Source of the DNA: Ostreococcus mediterraneus
Taxonomy: Eukaryota > Chlorophyta > Mamiellophyceae > Mamiellales > Bathycoccaceae
Length of the DNA: 64,000 bases
Direction: 5' to 3'
Assembly: GCA_012295225.1 (NCBI GenBank)
Contig: WMKK01000001.1
Coordinates: 1,116,138 to 1,180,137, forward strand
A program made the position numbers and the translations under genes. Below are positions 20,411-29,105 of this stretch, piece after piece (position 1 is the first letter of the stretch; each line of letters begins with the position of its first letter). The notes under the pieces are model-generated. The model saw only the letters and a list, made by a program, of their open reading frames with translations. It was not told where the DNA came from and searched no databases.

Positions 20411-22192
20411 ATGTCGCAATCCACGCGCACGTCGCCGTTTGTGCGTACGAAGACGAGTCAACGTCAGTTGGATGACGACGACGCCGAGAAGCTCAGAGCA
20501 CTCGGGGACGCCGTCGAGCGAGCGTTTACCAAAGTCAGTTCCGCACGTGATCGACTGAACGCCCAACGTAAGGCGAAATCGATGCCAAATACGCCGATGA
20601 CTCGCGCAAGCGAAGATGTTGTTGATGATTTTATGCTTGAACGCCAAGGGAGGTTTGAGCAGTTGGAAGCCGCGGCGACGCGCTTGGATTTTTTAAACAT
20701 TATTCAAGAGGACGACGATCAAAAGAATGTAGAGTTGGCGCAGAATACGATCACGGTAGAATACAACGACGTGCGACAATCGCACGACAAAGAAGATGAA
20801 GAAGTAGGGAAACAAGAAGAAGTTGCTGTCACAAGCGAGGTGGTTGTCGAACGCATTCGGACGCTGCACGTTGTCGAAGAAGATGGATCGACAGATGATG
20901 ATAGCGGTATTGATGGTGCTGGTGATCAATGCGACGTAGACGATACCTCAAGTGGAGCTATTCCCGAGGTTGATTCCGAAGTTCACGTGCGCGTTGAAAA
21001 CGGAGAGTGTCACGTTCGATGGCCGAGCGGAACATTGAAACCGACGACTTGTTCATTCAAGCACTTTATAAACTCACTTGAACACGGACAGCGCGTCGTG
21101 TTTGCACCAGGTGTGTATTCACATATTGACAGCCCTATCGAAGTGACGAAAAACGTGACTTTCATCGGCGATGACGCCGAAGGAGGCACCGTATTTGACG
21201 GCGACGTAATCGTGCTCGCGACGCGTTTCGCAGTAAAGCGCGTGCACTTTTTCAAATTGTATATTTCACGCGGTGACGCGACAATCGATCACTGCAGAAT
21301 CCACGGGTGCACAATCATCGATAGTGGAGCGCTCATTATCGGTTCGTCTGCAAGCTGTCGCGTGAGCAATACTGAAATTTATGACAACGCTGGCGAGGGC
21401 GCCGCAGTTTCAGCCAAGCACGCCACGTTTGACTCGTGCAAGATTTTCCGTAACACCGTTGGCGTGAGCGTCAGGGGCACATCGGCGGCCAAAGTGTCGA
21501 AGTGTCGTGTTAGCGACAACGTCACGTATGGGCTGATCATCGGCGCCGATGCGAGCGGGACGTATACGGACAACGTTGTATGCGCAAATGAAATTGGAGT
21601 GCGAATCGAAGGGAACGCTACGCCGTCGTTCACCAGAAATAAGGTTGAGGATAACCGAAGTGATGGGACACAGTGCGTGGACCGATCGTCGGGGATGCTG
21701 AGTTTGAACGCCATAAAACAAAACGGCGGTTCAGGGATTATGTTCGACGATTCGTGTTCGACGCAAGCGCACAAAAATGAAATTGAAAACAACAAGCTGG
21801 ATGGCGTGGTGATTTGTGGTAAATCGCGCCCTACGCTTATCGCTAATAGAATCAGGGCAAATGTACAGAATGGAGTTGTGTGTGCGGATCAATCGCGCGC
21901 CATGGTGCACGCGAACAAGATTTCGCAAAGTGTAGGCGGCGTCGTGCTCAACACGGACGCGGGCGGCAATTTTACGGATAATAAAGTGTTTGAAAACGAT
22001 GTCGGTGTGACAATCGCGGACGATAACGAAGGAACAAATTTCAAGATTGTTGGCAATGAAGTGTCTGACAACGCCACCGCACCTCTTCGAGCGCCGAGCT
22101 CGATAGCTGCGAATGTGGCGCAGACGAATTCGCTAGCGGGCGTCGGCGGTGAGCAAATTGCGAGCGAAAGCGGCGAATGCGTCGTCATGTAA
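20411..22192 (+). CDS. Right-handed beta-helix repeat protein with C-terminal CaaX box
   Basis: 593 residues. The N-terminal half is acidic and helical. From about residue 225, a chain of parallel beta-helix (PbH1) turns runs to about 560. It shows the repeating N-x-(V/I/G)-x-(D/E)-N pattern (TEIYDNAGEGAAVS, KIFRNTVGVSVRG, KVEDNRSDG, EIENNKLDGVVI, KVFENDVGVTIAD). This resembles the carbohydrate-binding/sugar-hydrolase (CASH) region of FBXO11-type proteins and plant beta-helix proteins, but there is no F-box. The last residues are CVVM, a CaaX box predicted to be farnesylated (Met at X). A short repeat starting at these last codons is present again at 26559. Confidence 0.8.
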   Translation: MSQSTRTSPFVRTKTSQRQLDDDDAEKLRALGDAVERAFTKVSSARDRLNAQRKAKSMPNTPMTRASEDVVDDFMLERQGRFEQLEAAATRLDFLNIIQEDDDQKNVELAQNTITVEYNDVRQSHDKEDEEVGKQEEVAVTSEVVVERIRTLHVVEEDGSTDDDSGIDGAGDQCDVDDTSSGAIPEVDSEVHVRVENGECHVRWPSGTLKPTTCSFKHFINSLEHGQRVVFAPGVYSHIDSPIEVTKNVTFIGDDAEGGTVFDGDVIVLATRFAVKRVHFFKLYISRGDATIDHCRIHGCTIIDSGALIIGSSASCRVSNTEIYDNAGEGAAVSAKHATFDSCKIFRNTVGVSVRGTSAAKVSKCRVSDNVTYGLIIGADASGTYTDNVVCANEIGVRIEGNATPSFTRNKVEDNRSDGTQCVDRSSGMLSLNAIKQNGGSGIMFDDSCSTQAHKNEIENNKLDGVVICGKSRPTLIANRIRANVQNGVVCADQSRAMVHANKISQSVGGVVLNTDAGGNFTDNKVFENDVGVTIADDNEGTNFKIVGNEVSDNATAPLRAPSSIAANVAQTNSLAGVGGEQIASESGECVVM

Positions 22193-22281
22193 TCATACAT
22201 ATACCTTTTTAGGACTAATATGGGTACCGGTACATCTAGCCTATACATCGACGTGTTCTTCTACGTTGTTTTGTACTTGTG
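22179..22281. repeat. Dispersed direct repeat, copy A
   Basis: It begins with the final codons and stop of the beta-helix gene and extends into the intergenic region. Shared blocks with copy B (26559-26623) are TCGTCATGTAATCATA, GTACATCTAGCC and ATACATCGACGTGTTCTTCT, then TTGTACTTGTG. Copy A has about 24-30 extra bases after the first block. Confidence 0.9.
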
Positions 22282-22400
22282 GTCGGTCGATCGGTCACTA
22301 TGACTCGTCCACAAATGCAAACGGCTCGTGGACAGAGCGCGCAGGCGCGCGCCGTCGTCGTCACTGCGCGCGCCCGCGTCGACGCGACGACGGATCCTCG

Positions 22401-23348
22401 ATGGCGTCCCGCGCGCCCTCTTGGGTGTTTCACGGTCTCTGTTCGCCCGTGCACGCCATCGCCGCGCACGCGGTGCTCGCGCGCGCGCTCGATCGACTGT
22501 GCGCTCGGCGCAACTCTCGTTTCGCCGCGCTTGTCACGCTCGAGACACCGGAGAAGCGCACGCGCGCGGCGACGCATATGTTAAAGGCGGTGGCGTACTG
22601 CATCGCGTGTTGCACACTGGCTTGGTATCACACTCGGAGCGAGGATGCGAAAACGTTCGGTGGAGTGTTGCGATTGTACACGGACGCAACTACGGTGACC
22701 GAGTCGCGGCGGTTTCGTGATCTGGGAGCGCCGACGGTGATCGCGCCGTTGTGTTTGTATTCGTGTTACGTGATAGATCTTGCGAGAGGTCAGGTGTCGA
22801 TGGTGACTCTGATCCATCACTTGGCGTCCGTGTCGTTGATGTCCGCGTCGATGACGGGTATGAAGTTCGCCAGCGACGTCGACGCGAAACTGTACGACGA
22901 GATGGTTCTCGGAGCGATGACCATGCTCTCGATGAATTGCGTTCCTTACGCCATATTCACATATTATCATCTGGGTCATTCTATACGCACGAAGAAGTGG
23001 CTCATAGGATATCTGCACTACGTCCACCTTGCACTCAGTGTCTATCCATTTCACGTGCTACAAATTATATATTTTCTGCGAAAGGGGGTACTTTTTCATA
23101 GCATTTCTGCCGTCTTCGTCATCCTTTGCGCGTACGCTGCTCTACTCGTGGATCACTTGACGACGATCGTCGCCATCAGAAAGATGTTCAATTCGCTGAC
23201 GAAGAAAGAAAACTTGAGCCGAAAGTTTGTGAGCATGTGGGTCGCTCCGGGCGACGGTGTCGACGAATACGAAAGCTTGGTTGAGAAGAAAACTACAAAT
23301 TGGCAGAAAGCTACACGTGCAGCGGTCAAGACGAGTAAACGCCTGTAG
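22401..23348 (+). CDS. Multi-pass membrane protein with TLC-like domain
   Basis: 315 residues from the ATG at 22401, the first sensible start after the repeat. It has about six hydrophobic segments. The central MVTLIHHLASVSLMSASM resembles the HH-containing strand of TLC (TRAM-LAG1-CLN8) proteins, and the preceding DLGAPTVIAPLCLYSCYVIDL fits. Such proteins act in lipid sensing or ceramide synthesis in the ER. The ceramide synthase Lag1 motif is not complete, so a TMEM56/TLCD-like role is more likely (inference). The C-terminus is cytosolic and Lys-rich. Confidence 0.72.
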   Translation: MASRAPSWVFHGLCSPVHAIAAHAVLARALDRLCARRNSRFAALVTLETPEKRTRAATHMLKAVAYCIACCTLAWYHTRSEDAKTFGGVLRLYTDATTVTESRRFRDLGAPTVIAPLCLYSCYVIDLARGQVSMVTLIHHLASVSLMSASMTGMKFASDVDAKLYDEMVLGAMTMLSMNCVPYAIFTYYHLGHSIRTKKWLIGYLHYVHLALSVYPFHVLQIIYFLRKGVLFHSISAVFVILCAYAALLVDHLTTIVAIRKMFNSLTKKENLSRKFVSMWVAPGDGVDEYESLVEKKTTNWQKATRAAVKTSKRL

Positions 23349-23359
23349 TCATGTTCGTA

Positions 23360-24286
23360 TTACGGTACAATAGCTTGCCCGATGCAGTACCATGGCGTGA
23401 CGTGGCGTTCGCGCGGTAGCGAGCAACAACACGACGTTGTTTGCGATTCAGCCAGATAGCGTGCATCCAGATCGGAAGCAGAAACGTTCATTTTTACCCT
23501 CAAACCGCAACTTTCGATAAACGCCGGGTATTCCTCGAACTTGTGACCGAAAGTGTACGGCTCGCCGGTTTTCAATACGAAATCGTTGTGCTTCTTTGCC
23601 CCCGGAAGAGAAGAAGGGTTCTCAAAGAAGGCTGGCAGCACATAGTCGTAAATTATTGTTGAACCCGGGGCGAACGTCGACACTAACTCGCACGTCTCTC
23701 GTACAACGCTTTCGTTCAAGTACATGGTCACCCCTTCCCATGTGATGATCGTGCGTTTCTTAGGATCGAATCCTTGCGAGAGAAGAGACGTGTAAAACTT
23801 TTCCTTCAAGAAATCGCACTCGACGTACTCCACGTGAGCGCACTCGATTCGAGCCTTGTTCAATCTTGCGCGCTTATTTCGACTCGTCGCCGCGAAATCA
23901 ACCTCAAAAACCTTCACGTGCGACGCTTTCAGCAATGAGGCGAATCGATACGCGCGCGAATCCAACCCGGCGCCGAGAACGACGTACTGTTCGCACCCAC
24001 CCGTTTCCAGCGCCTCTCGCACCGCTTCGTCGTAAAACAGCGTCCGGGCCAGGTGTGCCTCGAGGATACCGGGTAACTTACCATGATACGCCCTCCACGC
24101 CGCTCGAAGTATCCATGGAAAGCACCGTCCCAACGCGAACAGCGTTCGGTGCCACGCCGGTCCCGACAAACGAATGGCGAGGTGATCTGGGTTTTTCGGT
24201 TGCCCGATTCGCGCGCTCAGCGCGCGCGCGGAGCAACTCCCGTCGGCCGTTGATGACGTCTGTCCCGCGAGCACCATATCGCGCAC
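23360..24286 (-). CDS. SAM-dependent methyltransferase, PPM1/LCM family
   Basis: 308 residues. It belongs to the leucine carboxyl methyltransferase-like family common in actinobacteria and also found in algae. The signature VVLGAGLDSRAYRF is the SAM-binding loop. It is followed by FEVDFAATSRNKRARL, a second motif in YVECDFLKEKF, and the family block TIITWEGVTMYLNESVVRET. The end has GLRVKMNVSASDLDARYL. The substrate is unknown. It lies convergent with the TLC-like gene (11 bases apart) and divergent from the ABC transporter, inside the repeat-bracketed block. Confidence 0.85.
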   Translation of the reverse strand: MRDMVLAGQTSSTADGSCSARALSARIGQPKNPDHLAIRLSGPAWHRTLFALGRCFPWILRAAWRAYHGKLPGILEAHLARTLFYDEAVREALETGGCEQYVVLGAGLDSRAYRFASLLKASHVKVFEVDFAATSRNKRARLNKARIECAHVEYVECDFLKEKFYTSLLSQGFDPKKRTIITWEGVTMYLNESVVRETCELVSTFAPGSTIIYDYVLPAFFENPSSLPGAKKHNDFVLKTGEPYTFGHKFEEYPAFIESCGLRVKMNVSASDLDARYLAESQTTSCCCSLPRERHVTPWYCIGQAIVP

Positions 24287-24432
24287 CGCGCTTTCGCTCC
24301 TCGCGCGTCCGTCTCTGCCCTGGAGCCCCCCGCGCGGCTCCGACGCCAGCCGCGTCAGCTCGACATTCCTACACCTGACCCCATTACGAGATCGCGCGCG
24401 ACGCCTCGACGGTAGCCGCGCTCGAGAGACCG

Positions 24433-26259
24433 ATGTCGTTGCGATACGAGCGCGAGCTCACGCGGCGAGACAGCGTGCGCTGGGACGACGCGTCGACAGG
24501 CAAGGGGTCAAGAGTGACACTGGCGTTCAAAGACGTGTCGTTTTCAGTCAAAGGGCGGAAAATATTGGACGAGTGCTCGGGCGTGGCGAGCTCGGGCGAG
24601 CTGGTCGCGGTGATGGGACCGAGCGGGTGCGGGAAGACGACGCTGTTGGATTGTCTGGCGAATAAGAAGACTGCGCCGTATCAGGGGACGTTCACCGTGA
24701 ATGGGGCGCCGAGAGATCGTCTTTATGGAAGATTGACGGCGTACGTGCCGCAGGAGGACGTACATCTGGGGTATTTGACGGTTCGCGAGACGGTGACGTT
24801 TGAGCAACGGTTGATGTCGGAGTCGGCGGGACTCTCGGGACTCGAGGCTGGGACGAATGCCGAGGTGGACGAGACGCTCGCGTTGTTAGGACTCGATGGC
24901 ATCGCTGAAACACTCGTCGGTGATTCGACGCTACGAGGGATCTCGGGAGGTCAGAAGCGCCGCCTTTCGCTAGCGCGAAAGATTGTTTGCCGCGTGAGTC
25001 TGTTATTCGCCGACGAGCCAACGAGCGGTTTATCCTCTGCGGACGCCGAGATTATGATGCGAGCGATAAAGTTGCTAACACGAAAGAGAGGAACGGGCGT
25101 GGTGCTCGTCATTCATCAGCCTCGCCCGGAAGTGGCTGAACTTTTTGATCAGCTTTGGCTCCTCGCTCCAGGACCGGGAAGATTCGTGTACACCGGAGGA
25201 AACAAAGCGGCGCAGCGATATTTTGAAGCGGCCGGTTTTCCCGTGCCGGCGTTCAACAATCCAACCGACTTCTATCTGGACGTCATTACGCCCGAATCTA
25301 TCGATTCGCACCCGGAAGAACTCGTGGAATATTTCAATCGAACGCAGCGCAAGGCTATTCAAGACGCCGTCGAACGCGAGATGAGCACTTCGCCGCCGCA
25401 GAAAGCGATCGACATCCTGCGAAACCATTTATTGGCTCGAGGTATTCCTGGCGATGTACACGACAGAGCAACGCCGACTTCGTTCACTCGTCAAATATCC
25501 GTCCTCATGAATCGCAAGTTGCTGGTGCTTAAGAGGGATTTGCAGTCGTTGAAACAGCGGCTTGGCATATGCGCCATGCAAGGCGTCATCATCGGACTGA
25601 TCTTTCAGGGAATCGGTAAGAAATTACCAGTTCAACAAGTTGCGTTCGCTTTTGCGGTGTGTTACGACGCCATCATCTCGAACTTGACCGTGCTTCCCGG
25701 TCTCGTCAACGCACGCTTCAAGTTCAAGCTTGACCAATCTGATTCTCTGTATTCGTCGCTGGCGTACTGCACCGTGGAGACGGTGACATACTTTGCGCTA
25801 TCCATTTCGTTCAACTTCATCACGGTCTTGATCAACTTTAGCTTCTCCGGCTACGAGTGGAAACATTTTCAGACGATCTACTGTTGGAGTTTGCTCTGTT
25901 TCTTCGCCATGAGTAACTTTTTCAAGATGATCGCCGCGTGCGCCCCCACCGGAGAAGCGTCCATCCAAACCGCCACGCCGGGTCTCCTCATCACCGTCAT
26001 GTTCAGCAACTTCTTCGTGAGTCGCGCCACCGCCCCCGTCTACTTACGATGGTGCGTTTACGTCTCTCCCATGGCGTGGGCCATCGAACAAATCTTGACC
26101 GCTCTCCACCCCGACGACGCCGACCTCATCACCGTCTACGGCTACGACTTTTCTCACGCGCAGACGATTCGCGCCGTTCTCGCGTGCGTCTTCGCCGGCG
26201 TCGCGTGTCAGGCGCTTGAGATCATCGCCCTCGAGCGCCTCAACCCCCTCGCTCGATAA
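24433..26259 (+). CDS. ABCG-type half transporter
   Basis: 608 residues in the order nucleotide-binding domain then membrane domain, as in ABCG/White proteins. Walker A is GPSGCGKTTLL. The signature is ISGGQKRRLSLARKI. Walker B is SLLFADEPTSGLSS, followed by a D-loop (SADAEIM) and the H-loop LVIHQPRPE. The membrane domain (about 370-605) has six hydrophobic segments, including ISNLTVLPGLVNARFKF and MSNFFKMIAACAPT. Half transporters act as dimers and export lipids or other hydrophobic compounds; the substrate cannot be read from sequence. Confidence 0.93.
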   Translation: MSLRYERELTRRDSVRWDDASTGKGSRVTLAFKDVSFSVKGRKILDECSGVASSGELVAVMGPSGCGKTTLLDCLANKKTAPYQGTFTVNGAPRDRLYGRLTAYVPQEDVHLGYLTVRETVTFEQRLMSESAGLSGLEAGTNAEVDETLALLGLDGIAETLVGDSTLRGISGGQKRRLSLARKIVCRVSLLFADEPTSGLSSADAEIMMRAIKLLTRKRGTGVVLVIHQPRPEVAELFDQLWLLAPGPGRFVYTGGNKAAQRYFEAAGFPVPAFNNPTDFYLDVITPESIDSHPEELVEYFNRTQRKAIQDAVEREMSTSPPQKAIDILRNHLLARGIPGDVHDRATPTSFTRQISVLMNRKLLVLKRDLQSLKQRLGICAMQGVIIGLIFQGIGKKLPVQQVAFAFAVCYDAIISNLTVLPGLVNARFKFKLDQSDSLYSSLAYCTVETVTYFALSISFNFITVLINFSFSGYEWKHFQTIYCWSLLCFFAMSNFFKMIAACAPTGEASIQTATPGLLITVMFSNFFVSRATAPVYLRWCVYVSPMAWAIEQILTALHPDDADLITVYGYDFSHAQTIRAVLACVFAGVACQALEIIALERLNPLAR

Positions 26260-26654
26260 ACGACGCGACGACTCTCGAGGACAACGCCCGCGGTCGGTCG
26301 GTCGGTCTCGCGCGATGAAGCAACACAGCAGCATCTCGTCCAATCCAAGGTGCAGTGTGTCGCTATTGCAATTTCAGAGTGGGAAGCGCTGTAGAAGACG
26401 CACGAGTTTCTGAGAGAGGGTTTGGTTTGCGCCGGCGAGAGCCAGAGCCAAGCTTCTTAGCCGTGCTTGGCCGCGAACGGTCGACAGACGTTGGACGACG
26501 AAGCGTTCCCAGCGCCCCACCTGGCGTACGCCTGCGAAGCCGTTCTATGCATCGTCATGTAATCATATATGTACATCTAGCCGATACATCGACGTGTTCT
26601 TCTACTTGATTCTTGTACTTGTGAGCCAATGAATATGCGCCGAACGCGCACGAA
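26260..26654. other. Intergenic region with repeat copy B, no gene seen
   Basis: Between the ABCG stop and the end of the minus-strand gene at 26655. It has a CGGTCGGTCGGTC short tandem run near 26293-26305 and holds copy B of the direct repeat. No open frame with protein-like content is visible. Confidence 0.6.
26559..26623. repeat. Dispersed direct repeat, copy B
   Basis: Closely matches 22179-22281 with one internal deletion of about 24-30 bases. The first bases read TGC ATC GTC ATG TAA, i.e. Cys-Ile-Val-Met-stop, paralleling the Cys-Val-Val-Met-stop of the beta-helix gene in copy A. No homologous coding sequence was found upstream of it. Confidence 0.85.
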
Positions 26655-27341
26655 CTATTCCTCGTCAACGTCAAACGACAAACATCCCGCATTTGAGGCG
26701 ACGCGCGACGTCGATCGATGCGCCTTCTTACGCTTACGACCAATCGTAGCCACTTCTACGGCCGAACCACGCGCGCGTTCCATGATTTTCTCTACTATCG
26801 CCGCCACAGGCGACGGCGCGCGTGCGCTATCGCAGCCAGCCCAACCGTCGACGAATGTCAAATCCTCAACCGGCACGACTACGGGCGCGTCTTCGTCCGC
26901 GTCGCGTTTCCCACCACTCAGCCCGAGCGCCGCGCGCCGCGCCTCGCGCAACTGCGCCGCACCGCCCGTACCTCCAGCTAATATCCTATCTTTCGTCTTC
27001 CAACGCTTGTCTTCCGTCAACGACGTCGTCGCGTTCTTCAGCCCGCGCGCGCCCAACGCGCCGCTCGCGCGCAACGCCTCCGACGTCGAACACCGCCCCG
27101 TACCCGTCGCCAACGACTCGGCGTCGATGCGCACGACTGCGCCATCTATCACCCGCGTCGACGTCGTCGGCGCACGCGCACGCGCAGACGCCGGCGCAGG
27201 CGCCGGCGCAGACCGTCCGAGCACCATGGACGCGGCAGCTATTTCAACATCCGTGTGCGTTCGCCCGCGTCGTCGCGGCGCGTTGTGCAACACGTCGTTG
27301 GCGTGCTTCTCCACGTGGAACATGTTCTCGCGCGACGGCAT
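26655..27341 (-). CDS. Hypothetical protein, basic, with acidic C-terminus
   Basis: 228 residues from the ATG at 27341. A more upstream ATG (27446) would overlap the start of the divergent bL36 gene. The N-terminus MPSRENMFHVEKHANDVLHN is followed by an Ala/Pro-rich linker. A charged helix-rich stretch (DKRWKTKDRILAG, LREARRAALGL) comes next, then an acidic patch, VEDLTFVDGWAGC, and a basic IGRKRKKAHR motif that could be a nuclear signal. The end is AGCLSFDVDEE. This short hydrophobic-acidic end is typical of several small nuclear proteins, but I do not recognise the family. Confidence 0.55.
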   Translation of the reverse strand: MPSRENMFHVEKHANDVLHNAPRRRGRTHTDVEIAAASMVLGRSAPAPAPASARARAPTTSTRVIDGAVVRIDAESLATGTGRCSTSEALRASGALGARGLKNATTSLTEDKRWKTKDRILAGGTGGAAQLREARRAALGLSGGKRDADEDAPVVVPVEDLTFVDGWAGCDSARAPSPVAAIVEKIMERARGSAVEVATIGRKRKKAHRSTSRVASNAGCLSFDVDEE

Positions 27342-27421
27342 GGCGATCGTCGCGGCGGCTCTCGCGACATTGGCGGGCGGCGCACTGCGGTGCGCCATTC
27401 GTGGACGCGACGGATTCAACC

Positions 27422-28025
27422 ATGAAGGTGCGTGCGACGACATCAATGGGCTCGAACGCGCGCGCGCGCGCGTCGGCGTCGACGCGACGACTGTCGTCGG
27501 TCGCGCCCGCGCCTATGGTGGCGGTGCCGACGGCGATGCGCGGCGTGCACGGCGAGTTCATGACGCAGATGCGCACACGACGTGACCTACGACGATGCAT
27601 CACCGTGCGCGTAGACGACGACTGACGGAGGCGACGCGCCGCACACGCAGGTGAGAACGGCGATAAAGAAATTATGCGAGGCGTGTAGGATCGTGCGTCG
27701 GCGAGGTCGGTTATTCGTGGTGTGCACGAAGACGCCGAAACACAAGCAGCGACAGGGCGTGCACACGACGTCGTCTTCGTCTTCGTCTTCGTCTTCGACG
27801 ACGTGTTCGACGTCGTGCTCGCACGAAGGCGGGTTTGCGGCGAGCGCGGCGATGATGGAATCATCGGCGGCGGCGGCGACGACGACGACGTGCTGCGAAA
27901 TTACGCGTGGGATAGGTGGGGCATTGGACGCCGCGTCGACGTCGCCGGGGTTGACGTTGACTGGCAACTATCGCGCGGCGCGCGGCGCGTCATCCTTGCG
28001 TCCATTCGCGGCGCGATTCTTTTAG
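27422..28025 (+). CDS. RPL36: Organellar ribosomal protein bL36 with N- and C-terminal extensions
   Basis: Two exons, 27422..27610 and 27651..28025, encode 187 residues. The second exon begins with the whole bL36 core: [19 protein letters not shown], then [17 protein letters not shown], with the Cys/His zinc ligands. The first exon encodes about 60 Arg/Ser/Ala-rich residues, like an organellar presequence. The 40-base intron starts GTAGAC, contains CTGACGG and ends ACACGCAG. A donor six bases earlier (27605) would also keep frame. Plastid genomes of this group usually carry their own rpl36, so a mitochondrial role is likely (inference). About 90 residues of low-complexity and hydrophobic sequence follow the core, which is odd for a protein normally 37-40 residues long. 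Confidence 0.82.
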
Positions 28026-28120
28026 CTCGACAATCGGTCGAAACAACGCGATGTGTACAGTATAGATTGATGAGAATAGCAACGATACTAAGTATGAGAA
28101 CAATCTAATTTGTGAGCTAG

Positions 28121-28972
28121 CTAGTTGAGCAGGACAGTCGTCGCGCGCTGCACGTCGTCGCCGCTCTGTCGCAGCGCGCGTCTCGAGGCGTGTTCGTCGA
28201 ACCCCATGCTCGTTAACATCTGCACGTTTGCCTCGCTCGGTTCAACGCCACGAACGGGCGGCTGCCCTCGTGGCGTCGACGACCTCGTCGCGGCGCGCAC
28301 GCGAACCGTGGTCCCGGCTCCGCCGCCGACGAGCCTCGCGATACACTCTGGCGCGATGAAAATATCGCTCTCGCTCCCAACGCCGCACGATATGACGTAC
28401 CCAGCGAATAAACCACACACAGCCGCTATAACAGACGCTCGACCATCGCTCATGGCCAGCATCGACCCCGAAGCGTACGCGAACGCCTTTTCGCTCACCG
28501 TCGCGCCAAAGACGTTAAAGCGCGCCAACGCCGGAATCTCCACCGCATACATCGCCAACAGCGCAAACGTCAGCCCATACGGCCCGCACGCGCGCTCTAA
28601 CATCTCATGATTACCTCCCATTGACCACCACCGCATCACCAGCGCGACACCCGCTCGAAACATCGCCGACAACGCGAGCGCCGCGCACGCGCACCCAATC
28701 ATCTTCCGCGCGCCGTACAACCGCTCAAACCTCGAACTCAAGCCATACAGCGCGTACGTGCCCATGACAACCTCCATCGCGGATTGACAAAACCCGAGCT
28801 CCACCGCGACGCGCGCGAGAGACGCCACGAGCGCACGCGTGGGCGATTGCGCGAGCGATTCGCGCACCCACGCCTTGGCGTGTTCGCCGTGCGCGTGCCT
28901 CACGACGAGCGACGTCGCGGTCACCATCGCGCACAGCGCGCGCGTAAACGCCGGCGTCGAGTGCGACGACAT
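28121..28972 (-). CDS. UBAC2-like rhomboid pseudoprotease with C-terminal UBA domain
   Basis: 283 residues from the ATG at 28972. Six or so membrane helices form a rhomboid/derlin-like region (GTYALYGLSSRFERLYGARKM, then the ACGPYGLTFALLAMY segment). A UBA domain follows at the C-terminus (EANVQMLTSMGFDEHASRRALRQ, then DDVQRATTVLL). This order matches UBAC2, an ER protein that works with ubiquitin ligases in quality control. No Ser/His catalytic pair of active rhomboids is visible in the expected helices, so it is likely inactive. It is divergent from the HSP90 gene, with about 130 bases between. Confidence 0.82.
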   Translation of the reverse strand: MSSHSTPAFTRALCAMVTATSLVVRHAHGEHAKAWVRESLAQSPTRALVASLARVAVELGFCQSAMEVVMGTYALYGLSSRFERLYGARKMIGCACAALALSAMFRAGVALVMRWWSMGGNHEMLERACGPYGLTFALLAMYAVEIPALARFNVFGATVSEKAFAYASGSMLAMSDGRASVIAAVCGLFAGYVISCGVGSESDIFIAPECIARLVGGGAGTTVRVRAATRSSTPRGQPPVRGVEPSEANVQMLTSMGFDEHASRRALRQSGDDVQRATTVLLN

Positions 28973-29074
28973 CACCGCAACTGCGACGACAGGCGGGGTG
29001 TGACGCGCGAATGCATGCATGGCGCGCGCGTCATGCGCGCGATTGACGTCACATTAGCGCACGACTTGACGCGA

Positions 29075-29104
<30 letters not shown>

Positions 29105-29105
<1 letters not shown>

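Noticed and set aside
26629-27585. Plus-strand open frame of 318 codons
   Set aside because: It overlaps the minus-strand gene 26655-27341 and the bL36 exon in another frame, and has Ala/Arg/Ser-biased content without a fold signal.
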